From an uncultured Akkermansia sp. (GTDB lineage Bacteria > Verrucomicrobiota > Verrucomicrobiia > Verrucomicrobiales > Akkermansiaceae), in assembly GCA_949296365.1 (NCBI GenBank), contig CASFPZ010000002.1, positions 1 to 64,000 on the forward strand: a DNA stretch of 64,000 nt, given 5' to 3'. Shown in pieces: positions 34,732-43,409 of the stretch. The notes beneath the pieces are model-generated. The model did no database searches, was not told the DNA's origin, and worked only from the letters and a program-made list of their open reading frames with translations. Every line of letters begins with the position of its first letter. Position 1 is the first letter of the stretch. The translations under genes were made by a program, and so were the position numbers.

Positions 34732-35820
34732 TTATTGAATACCAAGACATGTTATACCAGCAATGGCCAGGAATAGACCGACTATCCAAAAACGTACAAT
34801 AACCTGTGTTTCTTTCCATCCTCCCAACTCAAAATGATGATGAATGGGGGCCATTCGAAAGATTCGTTTCCCTCGAGACTTAAAACTAGCTACTTGCAAA
34901 ACAACCGAAGTCGCTTCCGTAACAAAAATTCCGCCGATAACAATGAAAAGGATTTCTTGGGTGGTACATATGGCTACCATACCCAGCGCTCCACCTAAAG
35001 CTAACGATCCTGTATCCCCCATGAACACTTTGGCCGGGTAACAATTGAACCACAAAAATCCTAAACATGACCCTATAATGCCGCTCATTAGTATGCTTAG
35101 TTCGATAGCCATAGGGTGATGAGGACAATTCGGTAGGATTGAAGTTCCCGCAAGTGCTGCGATAAATGCATAGGCTCCCCCGGTCGAGACAACGCTACCT
35201 GCCGCCAAACCGTCTAATCCATCCGTTAAGTTGACGGCATTAGAAGCCGATACAAGTACTAATGCACCAAAGAGAATACAAAACCAACCTATATCAATGC
35301 TCCCGTAAAATGGAATGAATAACTGACTGACTTGTGCTGAAGTCGAGTTAGGAATATCTGCGCCTGGGTAAAAATAGAGAACGGACATGGAACCAAGCCC
35401 AACAATCCATTGAAATACAAGCTTGAAACGCGCTGAAACTCCGTCTGAGGTTTTTTTTGTAACTTTTAGATAATCATCCCAGAAACCCAATACTCCCAAC
35501 AACAACATGACAACGGTGCTGACTGCTAAAAAGATGTTCCATTTAGCAAACAGGATAACTGATAAAAGAGTACTAGCTAAAATGAGAATGCCTCCCATTG
35601 TTGGGGTCCCCATTTTCGCGCCATGCAGTTTTGCAAGCTGATGGACTTCTTCTTCTGACCGGATGGGCTGGCCAATCTTCAAGGCAATGAGTTCGCGAAT
35701 GACTCGCGGCCCTGCTACAATCACTAACAGAAAGGCGATTAGGCAGGAGGCTACCATCCTTACGCCGAGTGGCAGGATGATATCGTTAGGTAAAAGAGAT
35801 TGGATGAGAGATTGAGGCAT
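34732..35820 (-). CDS. mraY: Phospho-N-acetylmuramoyl-pentapeptide transferase
   Basis: MraY, about 362 residues with about 10 membrane segments. It moves phospho-MurNAc-pentapeptide onto undecaprenyl phosphate, forming lipid I. KMGTPTMGGILI, the Asp-rich FWDDYLKVTKK, the NLTDGLDGLA motif, FMGDTGSLALGG, and APIHHHFELGGWKE are all present, so the Mg site and active site are intact. The ATG at 35820 sits right after the murF stop. A longer in-frame extension into murF was rejected. Confidence 0.97.
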   Translation of the reverse strand: MPQSLIQSLLPNDIILPLGVRMVASCLIAFLLVIVAGPRVIRELIALKIGQPIRSEEEVHQLAKLHGAKMGTPTMGGILILASTLLSVILFAKWNIFLAVSTVVMLLLGVLGFWDDYLKVTKKTSDGVSARFKLVFQWIVGLGSMSVLYFYPGADIPNSTSAQVSQLFIPFYGSIDIGWFCILFGALVLVSASNAVNLTDGLDGLAAGSVVSTGGAYAFIAALAGTSILPNCPHHPMAIELSILMSGIIGSCLGFLWFNCYPAKVFMGDTGSLALGGALGMVAICTTQEILFIVIGGIFVTEATSVVLQVASFKSRGKRIFRMAPIHHHFELGGWKETQVIVRFWIVGLFLAIAGITCLGIQ

Positions 35821-35821
35821 T

Positions 35822-37192
35822 TTAATTGAAAATGTGATGTAAAACTGATTCCATGCCAGTGAAATGGCTGCCTTTGAACAAGACAGCATCACCAGGTTGT
35901 AATTGCTGGCTTAACCATGCAGCTGCCTCTTCTGATTGTTCAAAATATTTTGTAGTGAGGTTAGGAAGCGAAGATTGTATGAGAGCTCGTGCAGGTGCCC
36001 CAACAGCAACAAGAACATCTATTTCGAGATTTGCCGTATATTGGCCAATTTCTTGGTGAGCTTGCTCGGCAAATGATCCTAATTCTCCCATTCCCCCTAA
36101 AACAGCCCAACGTCGTCCTGTAACATCGGTCATACTGGCGAGCACATCTAAAGCGGCTTTCATCGATTCGGGGTTTGCATTGTAGGTGTCGTCAATCACA
36201 ACGATATCTCGAACCGTGAAACAATGCATACGACCTTGGTTGAATTGGGCTGATGAGAGTCCCGAGGATATGGATTCTGGGGCTAATCCCATCACCCAAC
36301 CCGTTGCTGCCGCTAATAAAGAATTGGATACCATATGGCGGCCATACGTGTTTAAATGAACAGGCTGACGACAAAATCCATCAATGACGAGAAGATAATC
36401 AATCCCTTGAGAATGAAACCTAATGCTTTCTGCGCGCACGTCGCCTGCTCCGATTCCTACTGTGATACATCGGGCTTTTGTCGATGATCGAATGAGTGAA
36501 GCAAAATTACAGTCGATAGGATAAACCATGGTGCCATCGCTAGGTAAACAACGTGCAAGCGTACATTTTTCTTGAGCGATAGCTTCATGGGTTTTCAAGA
36601 ATTCAAGATGCGCGGACCCAATTGAAGTGATAATGCCAATTTGCGGCTGAATCATGTTACAGAGTGGAGTTAACTCTCCAGCATGGTTCATACCCATTTC
36701 CCAGACAGCAACTCGGTCGTTGGAGTTGGCATTGAAGATAGACAGTGGAACACCTAAATGGTTGTTGAAATTTCCCTGAGTTGCCGTTGTTGGGTAGCGC
36801 TGAGCCATGACGCTACGGACAAAATCTTTAGTGGATGTTTTGCCACTTGACCCAGTAATGCCAATGACTGTGAGGTTGTTTAACTGATTCCGGTACCAAC
36901 GAGCTAGAGTTTGCAAGGCTACTAGTGTGTCGGGCACAAGAATGACTGGTTTAGAAGTTTCCAAAAACTGAACTGGTCGACTGACAATAGCAACAGCTGC
37001 ACCTTGATTTAATGCTTGTCCAACGAATTGATGCCCGTCAAAGCGTTCGCCATTCAATGCAAAAAAAATCGAATTGGAAACTACAGCCCGGCTGTCTGTA
37101 CTGATAGTAATATCCAGTACAGCATTGCTATTCCCCTGTAGCAGAGTGCCATGGCATAGAATGGCTAAATCATGAACGGTCAGTTTTTCCAT
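35822..37192 (-). CDS. murF: UDP-N-acetylmuramoyl-tripeptide--D-alanyl-D-alanine ligase
   Basis: MurF, about 456 residues. It adds the D-Ala-D-Ala dipeptide made by Ddl to the UDP-MurNAc tripeptide. Recognised parts are the N-terminal FFALNGERFDGHQF, ATP loop GITGSSGKTSTKDF, GMNHAGEL, and DDTYNANPESMKAAL, followed by VLGGMGELG. The ATG at 37192 overlaps the murE end by 23 nt, so translation is coupled. Confidence 0.96.
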   Translation of the reverse strand: MEKLTVHDLAILCHGTLLQGNSNAVLDITISTDSRAVVSNSIFFALNGERFDGHQFVGQALNQGAAVAIVSRPVQFLETSKPVILVPDTLVALQTLARWYRNQLNNLTVIGITGSSGKTSTKDFVRSVMAQRYPTTATQGNFNNHLGVPLSIFNANSNDRVAVWEMGMNHAGELTPLCNMIQPQIGIITSIGSAHLEFLKTHEAIAQEKCTLARCLPSDGTMVYPIDCNFASLIRSSTKARCITVGIGAGDVRAESIRFHSQGIDYLLVIDGFCRQPVHLNTYGRHMVSNSLLAAATGWVMGLAPESISSGLSSAQFNQGRMHCFTVRDIVVIDDTYNANPESMKAALDVLASMTDVTGRRWAVLGGMGELGSFAEQAHQEIGQYTANLEIDVLVAVGAPARALIQSSLPNLTTKYFEQSEEAAAWLSQQLQPGDAVLFKGSHFTGMESVLHHIFN

Positions 37193-38705
37193 GAAATGGC
37201 TTTTGGAGGTAATTTTGTTGGTTTTGGTGGGACCAATGAGCAAGTGCTTGGCGCACTTGAGTGAAATCGTTGAAATCAATGCGTCCGTCAGCTACTTCCT
37301 GATAGGTTTCATGTCCTTTTCCGGCGATGAGAACGATGTCATTCTTTGCTGCTTGTTCGATGGCGGTACGGATGGCTTCTTTGCGGTCGCTAATAGTTTG
37401 GATTTTGCTTGAAGGCATTCCGGACAGGATGTCGCGAATAATAGCTTCGGGATCTTCACTGCGTGGGTTGTCTGAGGTAACAATACAGGAATCGGAATAT
37501 TGAGCTGCTATTTTTCCCATGAGTGGCCTCTTGGTGCGATCACGGTCCCCTCCGCAACCAAATACCGTAATTAATTTGCCGGAACCTAGATCTTTGAGCG
37601 TTTTACAAGCATTGGCCAGAGCATCTGGCGTGTGAGCATAATCAATGAAAATATGAACATTTTCTTTAATGCCAGCTAATTCCATGCGACCTGGAATTTG
37701 GTGACAGGAGGCTAGCGCAGCAATAGAGTCTCGGATGGGAATGCCAACACATACAGCTCCCGCTAAAGCCCCCAATGCATTATACAGGTTGAATCGTCCA
37801 ATAAGCGGGATGCGAATCAGGTAAGATTTGTTCTTGTAAACAAGTTCGATTTCGCTCCCTTTGGGAGACATATGATGTGGAATCATACGAAAGTCGCATT
37901 GCAGCGAAGAACCAAATGTTTTAATAGTTAACGAAGACGCAAACATCTCGGTGAGTTTTCGCCCATATTCGTCGTCAATATTGATGAGAGCAATGGGTTT
38001 TTTCTTCCCTGGTCCTTGAATAATCTGACGAAAGAAATCAGACTTTGCCTGGAAGTACTCTTCCATCGTGTGGTGATAGTCTAGATGATCTTGAGTAAGA
38101 TTGGTGAAGATTCCTACATCAAATTCAATGCCGACTGTTCGGTATTGAGTTAGAGCATGCGAGGAAACCTCTAATGCAACGGCGCGACAACCGTGATTTA
38201 ACATATCGTTAAGCATGCTGGCTGTATCAAGAGGACCGGGTGTAGTTTGCTGGGATGGAGTTCGGGTCGCCCCATTGTCGTAGGTGACTGTACCGATCAA
38301 ACCTGCCCGATGCCAATATTTCCGGAAAATGTGCTGCAACAGGAATGTGGTCGTCGTCTTTCCATTGGTCCCAGTTACTCCAACGGTCTTTAAATAGCGG
38401 GAAGGGAACCGATACCAGGAAGCTGCTAGAAGCGCTGCTGCTACGTGTGCATTTGGGATTTGTACCCAGGCAACTTGTGAAGCAAGAGTCGGTGGTGCTG
38501 CTTTTTCAGAGACAATAGCTGAGGCTCCTTGGCGGATGGCATCTGGGATGAAGTCGGCACCATCCACATGAGTCCCTGGGATGGCAATGTAACAAAAACC
38601 GGGTTGAATCTTACGACTGTCTACAGCCACTCCAGCAATGTTGACCGATTCTGTTCCTGTTATTTTAGAGGTTGGTAAAGGAGCTAAAAGTGTTTTTAAT
38701 TTCAT
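37170..38705 (-). CDS. murE: UDP-N-acetylmuramoyl-tripeptide synthetase (meso-DAP-adding)
   Basis: MurE, 511 residues. The ATP loop GVTGTNGKTTTTFLL and FTNLTQDHLDYH are clear. The substrate loop reads DNPRSEDP: the DNPR form is characteristic of enzymes that add meso-diaminopimelate, whereas lysine-adding enzymes differ there. GKGHETYQ near the C-terminus is also typical. This agrees with the DAP pathway genes dapA and dapB earlier in the window. The C-terminal tail (SHQNQQNYLQ...) is longer than usual and overlaps murF. Confidence 0.96.
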   Translation of the reverse strand: MKLKTLLAPLPTSKITGTESVNIAGVAVDSRKIQPGFCYIAIPGTHVDGADFIPDAIRQGASAIVSEKAAPPTLASQVAWVQIPNAHVAAALLAASWYRFPSRYLKTVGVTGTNGKTTTTFLLQHIFRKYWHRAGLIGTVTYDNGATRTPSQQTTPGPLDTASMLNDMLNHGCRAVALEVSSHALTQYRTVGIEFDVGIFTNLTQDHLDYHHTMEEYFQAKSDFFRQIIQGPGKKKPIALINIDDEYGRKLTEMFASSLTIKTFGSSLQCDFRMIPHHMSPKGSEIELVYKNKSYLIRIPLIGRFNLYNALGALAGAVCVGIPIRDSIAALASCHQIPGRMELAGIKENVHIFIDYAHTPDALANACKTLKDLGSGKLITVFGCGGDRDRTKRPLMGKIAAQYSDSCIVTSDNPRSEDPEAIIRDILSGMPSSKIQTISDRKEAIRTAIEQAAKNDIVLIAGKGHETYQEVADGRIDFNDFTQVRQALAHWSHQNQQNYLQKPFHGKTDRS

Positions 38706-38732
38706 AGATCGTTTTTTCTTGCTTTAATGCTG

Positions 38733-40871
38733 TTAACCAACTCGTTGTAAAGATATAGTTTGATGTTTGGCTTGTGCGGAATTGGCCTCAAACCTCGACC
38801 TCAATGCTATTTTTGATTTTTCCTCGGCACCTGCTATAGGCTCAGTCGGAGGGATATTCAATGCTTTAGCAATTCTTTCTGCAACATTTTTGAAAATTGG
38901 AGCTCCGACCGTTCCGCCTCCAGGTCGACAGTCCGTTGGATGAGGGTCGTCAATTACAACGAGGCAAACAAAGGCAGGATTTGAAGCCGGAAGCATTCCA
39001 GCAAATGAGACGGTATAACGATTGTCGTAATATCCTCCTTTTTCTTTGACCTTGTGGGCAGTACCAGTTTTGCCTCCGATCTGATATCCAGGGACATTGC
39101 CGCGTCTTGCGGTTCCACCTTCTCCTGCGACGCGGGCTAAGGCAGTACGGAGGTTTTTGGAGGTCGATTCTTTCATGACTCGTCGTAAGACGGTAGGTTC
39201 TCGATGCTCTACAATTCGACCGTTACTGTCGTAAATGGTATCGACCAATCGTGGCTTCATTAATAACCCTCCATTGGCGATAGCAGCATAAGCCATTGCA
39301 ACTTGCAGGGGGGTAACCATAATGGCATAACCATACGTAATACGTGAAAAGTTAGCGAATACTTCGCCTTTCTGACATTGACTTCGCGCTTCTGCTGGAA
39401 GTTCAATTCCAGTTTTGTCTCGGAATCCGTAGGCTTCCAGGTATTTTTTGTAAACGTCCCAACCGCCCGCACGGCAGCCAATGCGGAAAGCACCAGGATT
39501 GCTGGATTTTTTGAGTACATCTGCGACTGATAGCATGCCATAGTGGCGTGGCGCATCGGTGACTGGACGAGATCCAGGGACTGAGGCGCTCGAACAATCT
39601 ATCATGGTGTTAAAACTTAGTTTCCCTGTATCGACAGCCGAGGTGACCGAAACTACCTTGAAGGTAGAACCAGGTTCATAGAGCCCTTGAACAGCGTAAT
39701 TAAGAGCTCCTTCCTGCATGTTCTCTTTTGTGTTGAGATTGAACTGAGGGCGACTGGCCATGGCCAAAATACTGCCTGTTTGGGGTTCGACGACAATGAT
39801 AGTACCACGTGGTGCATGGAAATGAGCCAACCCTTTGTCGAGCTCTTCTTCGACAATAGTCTGCAAATCCATATTGATCGTTAGCTTGATGTTGAGACCA
39901 TCGACCGGCGGTTTGTATTTGTCGTTTTGAGAAGGAATAATTTGGCCCCGGTTGTTACGTCTCGATTCTCGAAACCCTTTTTGTCCGATTAAATAAGGGT
40001 CCATTGTTTTTTCAAGTCCTGTAATTCCACTGAGCAACGTGGATCCTTCTGTTTGGTAACCAACATATCCCAATATATGGGTGAGACAGGTTGGGGCTAC
40101 ATAAGAACGTTTCCAGGAACGCTCACATTGGAAACCCTGGACTCGTGCATTATGGAGGGCCTGGCGGAGACCTTCTGCTTTGTCTTCTGGCAAATTTTGC
40201 GAAATGACTACGCGCATTTGCTTTTTTTTAAGTCCTGTTTGCTTGAGCTTTTCAATGACTTCGTCTGTTGAGACTCCTAAAATGGGAGCTATGATGGCTG
40301 CTGCATAGTTGATGTACTCCGATACATACAATTGAACAATGCTGGGATTATATTCATCTTTAGATTGATCAGATTGCCCCTTTGTAGGTTTGTTCTCGTC
40401 GTGGAAGATAGATCGATAGATGACATTAAGGTTTTCGCGTTTCTCTTCGTGTTCCGTTTGCTCTGGCTCTGGCATTTTTGCCTGAATTAACAAGCGTCGG
40501 CGATAATAACCAATTAGTTTTTCGCGGCCGTGTTCATCGAGTGTGCCCCATTTGTTAGAATGGACTGCTTTTGAATAGGCAAGTCCCCAGGTAATGATGT
40601 TAATGTCTTTGAGATGATAGAGGTCTGCAATGAGATCGGCTGTCTGAATATTAGTAGTTAACACCTCTTCTCGCGAGTCCATGATGAGTCCGCGGCGTGC
40701 AGGCAATTCCTCCACCTCAAGGCGCCCTCCACCCGATAGCGTGTCTCTGTCTTGGGCGTTGTTAATATGTAAATCAATTAATACCCAGCCTAAATAACAC
40801 ACGATCCCCCCAGCCACACAACATAAAAGGAGGCAACGCTTGGCAAAAGTGGTGTTTTTTCCTAGTGACAC
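38733..40871 (-). CDS. ftsI: Penicillin-binding protein, division transpeptidase (FtsI/PBP3-like)
   Basis: 712 residues, longer than the roughly 590 of Escherichia coli FtsI. One N-terminal membrane segment (about 13-33) is followed by a dimerisation/pedestal region and a transpeptidase domain with all three motifs: STFK at 402-405 (nucleophile Ser402), SSN at 456-458 and KTGT at 601-604. Extra length comes partly from a charged, low-complexity insertion at about 132-178 (EPEQTEHEEKRE..., DQSKDEYNP) in the pedestal. It cross-links septal peptidoglycan with FtsW. The start is a GTG at 40871, 23 nt after the ftsL stop. Placement between ftsL and murE is canonical. Confidence 0.93.
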   Translation of the reverse strand: MSLGKNTTFAKRCLLLCCVAGGIVCYLGWVLIDLHINNAQDRDTLSGGGRLEVEELPARRGLIMDSREEVLTTNIQTADLIADLYHLKDINIITWGLAYSKAVHSNKWGTLDEHGREKLIGYYRRRLLIQAKMPEPEQTEHEEKRENLNVIYRSIFHDENKPTKGQSDQSKDEYNPSIVQLYVSEYINYAAAIIAPILGVSTDEVIEKLKQTGLKKKQMRVVISQNLPEDKAEGLRQALHNARVQGFQCERSWKRSYVAPTCLTHILGYVGYQTEGSTLLSGITGLEKTMDPYLIGQKGFRESRRNNRGQIIPSQNDKYKPPVDGLNIKLTINMDLQTIVEEELDKGLAHFHAPRGTIIVVEPQTGSILAMASRPQFNLNTKENMQEGALNYAVQGLYEPGSTFKVVSVTSAVDTGKLSFNTMIDCSSASVPGSRPVTDAPRHYGMLSVADVLKKSSNPGAFRIGCRAGGWDVYKKYLEAYGFRDKTGIELPAEARSQCQKGEVFANFSRITYGYAIMVTPLQVAMAYAAIANGGLLMKPRLVDTIYDSNGRIVEHREPTVLRRVMKESTSKNLRTALARVAGEGGTARRGNVPGYQIGGKTGTAHKVKEKGGYYDNRYTVSFAGMLPASNPAFVCLVVIDDPHPTDCRPGGGTVGAPIFKNVAERIAKALNIPPTEPIAGAEEKSKIALRSRFEANSAQAKHQTISLQRVG

Positions 40872-40894
40872 CGGTAAGTGACTGGTAATACGGT

Positions 40895-41242
40895 TTATTT
40901 GGAAGCCATAGTTGGCTGGTTAGTTGGCGCGTGAATTGATTCGATTTGCTGGGGCTGGATTTCTTGAAGGGTTGATTTATCCTGAGCTAAGCGATCTCGA
41001 ATAGCCCATCGGCTAGCATTAGAGGCGATTTGAGCCTTGTAGTGCTCTGTAGCCAATTTGCTAGAGGCAATTTCGTTGTTCATTTCTTCAATGTCTCGCA
41101 TGACATTGATTTGCTCGTTTCTCAATACGCCATAACAGACTCCAGCAGAGCATAACATAATGGCGAAAATGATCATCCAAATCAGAAAGAAGAGATTGAT
41201 TTGGTGATTACTGCGATGTCGCATGTGAAAAATTTTCATCAT
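40895..41242 (-). CDS. ftsL: FtsL-like cell division protein
   Basis: 115 residues. A short basic N-terminus, a single membrane segment (about 17-40) and a periplasmic coiled coil (about 48-90) are the FtsL pattern. Primary sequence is poorly conserved in this family, so the call rests on size, topology and position between rsmH and ftsI. The family helps assemble FtsQ-FtsB-FtsL and activates FtsWI. An alternate ATG one codon in is equally possible. Confidence 0.78.
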   Translation of the reverse strand: MMKIFHMRHRSNHQINLFFLIWMIIFAIMLCSAGVCYGVLRNEQINVMRDIEEMNNEIASSKLATEHYKAQIASNASRWAIRDRLAQDKSTLQEIQPQQIESIHAPTNQPTMASK

Positions 41243-41253
41243 TTGAGGGGGGG

Positions 41254-42810
41254 CTAACGAATTTTTTCAACTGCACGCAATTTGGCACTGCGTGAACGTG
41301 GATTTGATGAGAGTTCGGATTCACTAGGTGTGATAGGGTGCCTAGTGAGGAGACGAAAACAATAGTCGGGATTCGGTCTGGGAGCAGGCCATTCCTTACG
41401 GTCAATTTCAGGTTTACTATGGTAATCAAAAAAGCGTTTAACCATGCGGTCTTCCAGACTGTGGAAAGAGATGATAGCTAATCTGCCGTTGGTGTTTAAC
41501 AGTTCCGTTGAAGCTACCAGAAGGCGTTCTAGAGCGTCTAATTCCTGATTGACAGCAATGCGAAGCGCTTGAAAAGTTTTAGTTGCTGGATGAAGTTTCC
41601 CTTTACGAGGAAGGATACTGGCAATGAGGTTTGCCAGTTGGCTCGTTCGCTCAATTGATTGAGTGGTTCTTGTCTTAACAATGGCCCGTGCAATGGTTCT
41701 GGAGTTTTTTTCCTCGCCATACATCCAGATGATATTGGCTAACTCTTGCTCAGTAAGAGTGTTGACCAAGTTAGCAGCAGTCTGCTGAACCTGTGGATTC
41801 ATGCGCATGTCTAGCGGACCGTCTTCCCGAAAGGAAAATCCTCGTTCAGCAGAATCAACTTGGTGAGAAGATATCCCCAAATCGGCGATAATACCGTCTA
41901 CGTGCTGGATACCGTGTGAGGCAAGCAACGATTGTAGATTGCCAAAATTCCCAGCCAAAATATTGAGTCGCGAACCAAATCGTGATAATCGAAGCGAAGC
42001 AGCAATTCGAGCTTCGGGATCTTGATCTATTCCCCAGACTTCAGCTCCTTGCTCTAACAGTTGTTCTGTATGGCCACCTCCCCCTAGGGTCGCATCGATG
42101 AAAACCTTCCCTGAGCATGGCTGCATGAGATCAACAGTTTCGTTTAAAAGAACAGTAATGTGGTGAAAGTTTGCCGATTTAGGCTCATTAGAAATGAGAC
42201 TTGAATCGTTTACCTGGGCGAGAAGAGGGCCAATTTCTTGAACTATATTCTGAGTGAGCAAAGACCATGATGCCGAGGGCATGATGGTATAAATATATTG
42301 AGAATCGAATAATTCAGGATAAGTTTGGGACCATGAATTGATACATTGATCAATACCAATTTCTCCTGATAGGGTAATAAGGGCGTGACCGTGATTTTCC
42401 AGGAGGCAACAGGCGATGAGTTCATAGTCGCAACCTGATTCCATGGCAGTCAGTAATTCCAGATCGGCTAAAGTATAAGAAAAAGGCTGTTTCCCACAAT
42501 GCAGAGGATGTTCGACATATTGTTCGAAATCTTCAATGAGTTGAGTATCGAGAGCTACCAATTTGCCATAGGCGCTTCTTAAGCCTGCTTGTTCTCGTTC
42601 CTGAGCATGTTTCTCTTTGATGGAAGCCCACGCCTTTTGTTCTTGAGGAGAAAGTGCGTCTATTTTCCAAAAAGTGATGTAGTATCCTAGGCCGCTGAGT
42701 TGGCTTTTTTTGACTATGCAAACTCCATGTTGACCGGCAAACCATCCCTGGCGCTGGAAATTTTCAGCGTTGATCTGTTGGGTGGATGATGGTGTCGAGT
42801 GGGATAACAT
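41254..42810 (-). CDS. rsmH: 16S rRNA (cytosine1402-N4)-methyltransferase with extra N-terminal domain
   Basis: 518 residues. The RsmH (MraW) enzyme occupies about 215-518: HHITVLLNETVD, SAM motif DATLGGGGHTE at 239-249, GIDQDPEA, DLGISSHQVD, ERGFSF, and the C-terminal ISFHSLEDRMVK with RSRSAKLR. It methylates C1402 of 16S rRNA at the P site. Residues 1-214 are an additional domain that I cannot assign; it is soluble, with a DLELLTAMESGCDYELIACC region and no clear motif. The ATG lies only two bases past the mraZ stop, so the extension belongs to the gene and is not an artefact of start choice. Confidence 0.92.
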   Translation of the reverse strand: MLSHSTPSSTQQINAENFQRQGWFAGQHGVCIVKKSQLSGLGYYITFWKIDALSPQEQKAWASIKEKHAQEREQAGLRSAYGKLVALDTQLIEDFEQYVEHPLHCGKQPFSYTLADLELLTAMESGCDYELIACCLLENHGHALITLSGEIGIDQCINSWSQTYPELFDSQYIYTIMPSASWSLLTQNIVQEIGPLLAQVNDSSLISNEPKSANFHHITVLLNETVDLMQPCSGKVFIDATLGGGGHTEQLLEQGAEVWGIDQDPEARIAASLRLSRFGSRLNILAGNFGNLQSLLASHGIQHVDGIIADLGISSHQVDSAERGFSFREDGPLDMRMNPQVQQTAANLVNTLTEQELANIIWMYGEEKNSRTIARAIVKTRTTQSIERTSQLANLIASILPRKGKLHPATKTFQALRIAVNQELDALERLLVASTELLNTNGRLAIISFHSLEDRMVKRFFDYHSKPEIDRKEWPAPRPNPDYCFRLLTRHPITPSESELSSNPRSRSAKLRAVEKIR

Positions 42811-42812
42811 GG

Positions 42813-43268
42813 TTAGAAAATTCCAAAATCAGCATTGACTTCTTCGAGACGTGCTAATTCCAGCCGTTCGTATTCTTCATAACGCTCTGGTTGCCATATT
42901 TCGAAGTACGAACCACGGCCTACTAACTTAACCTCGCCAGTCAATTCGCTGCGGTCGCACATCTTTCGAGGAATTAACATTTTCCCTTGGGCGTTGATTG
43001 TTGTTTCAACGCAATCGGCATAGAGTTTCCCAATCAAAATATCTTTGATTACAGGAGTTTTATCTGACTCTTGAATCAAGGTTACATACTCTTGAAATTT
43101 GTCCTGAGTTAATGCCTTAATTACGGTAAGTCCTTCTTTCTTAGCCTCTAATAAAAGAATGGGACACCCAGAATCAGCAGCCCATTCCGAAGGAATCGCA
43201 ATACGATTCTTTGGATCGAGCTTGTGATCGAACTTGCTTCGCAGTTCATTGGAGAATCCCTTAGGCAT
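42813..43268 (-). CDS. mraZ: Transcriptional regulator MraZ
   Basis: About 151 residues, the usual size, with two SpoVT/AbrB-like halves: DHKLDPKNRIAIPSEW and TTINAQGKMLIPRKM. The conserved DxxGR motif in each copy appears as DPKNR and NAQGK, both modified. MraZ forms rings that bind short direct repeats in front of its own operon. Such repeats are present just upstream at 43277-43316. I used the ATG at 43268; a frame continues to 43316 but would run through the repeats. It heads the whole cell wall cluster. Confidence 0.93.
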   Translation of the reverse strand: MPKGFSNELRSKFDHKLDPKNRIAIPSEWAADSGCPILLLEAKKEGLTVIKALTQDKFQEYVTLIQESDKTPVIKDILIGKLYADCVETTINAQGKMLIPRKMCDRSELTGEVKLVGRGSYFEIWQPERYEEYERLELARLEEVNADFGIF

Positions 43269-43276
43269 AACTATAG

Positions 43277-43316
43277 TACACTTGGATGCACTCAAGTACA
43301 CTTGAATACACCTCAA
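43277..43316 (-). promoter_or_regulatory. Putative MraZ operator: four 10-nt direct repeats
   Basis: On the plus strand the words TACACTTGGA, TGCACTCAAG, TACACTTGAA and TACACCTCAA follow one another with an exact 10-nt period, so on the minus strand GTGTA or GTGCA recurs every helical turn. Known MraZ boxes are short G-rich direct repeats with regular spacing upstream of mraZ. The array starts 9 nt before the mraZ ATG and overlaps the predicted promoter, as expected for autorepression. Confidence 0.72.
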
Positions 43317-43323
43317 AAGTCAA
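43295..43323 (-). promoter_or_regulatory. Promoter of the mraZ / cell wall cluster
   Basis: On the minus strand a -35 TTGACT (43323-43318) and a -10 TGTACT (43300-43295) are separated by exactly 17 nt. The spacer and -10 lie inside the four-repeat array, and the predicted start (about 43288) leaves a short leader of about 20 nt to the mraZ ATG. Matches to consensus are five of six and four of six. Confidence 0.55.
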
Positions 43324-43409
43324 CTATTCATGCAGAGTGCAAGTCATTTTTTTTGAACCTGAAAGAAGTGGTTCTTGCAGCGAATGCACTGCCTGATAGA
43401 ATGAGGGCC

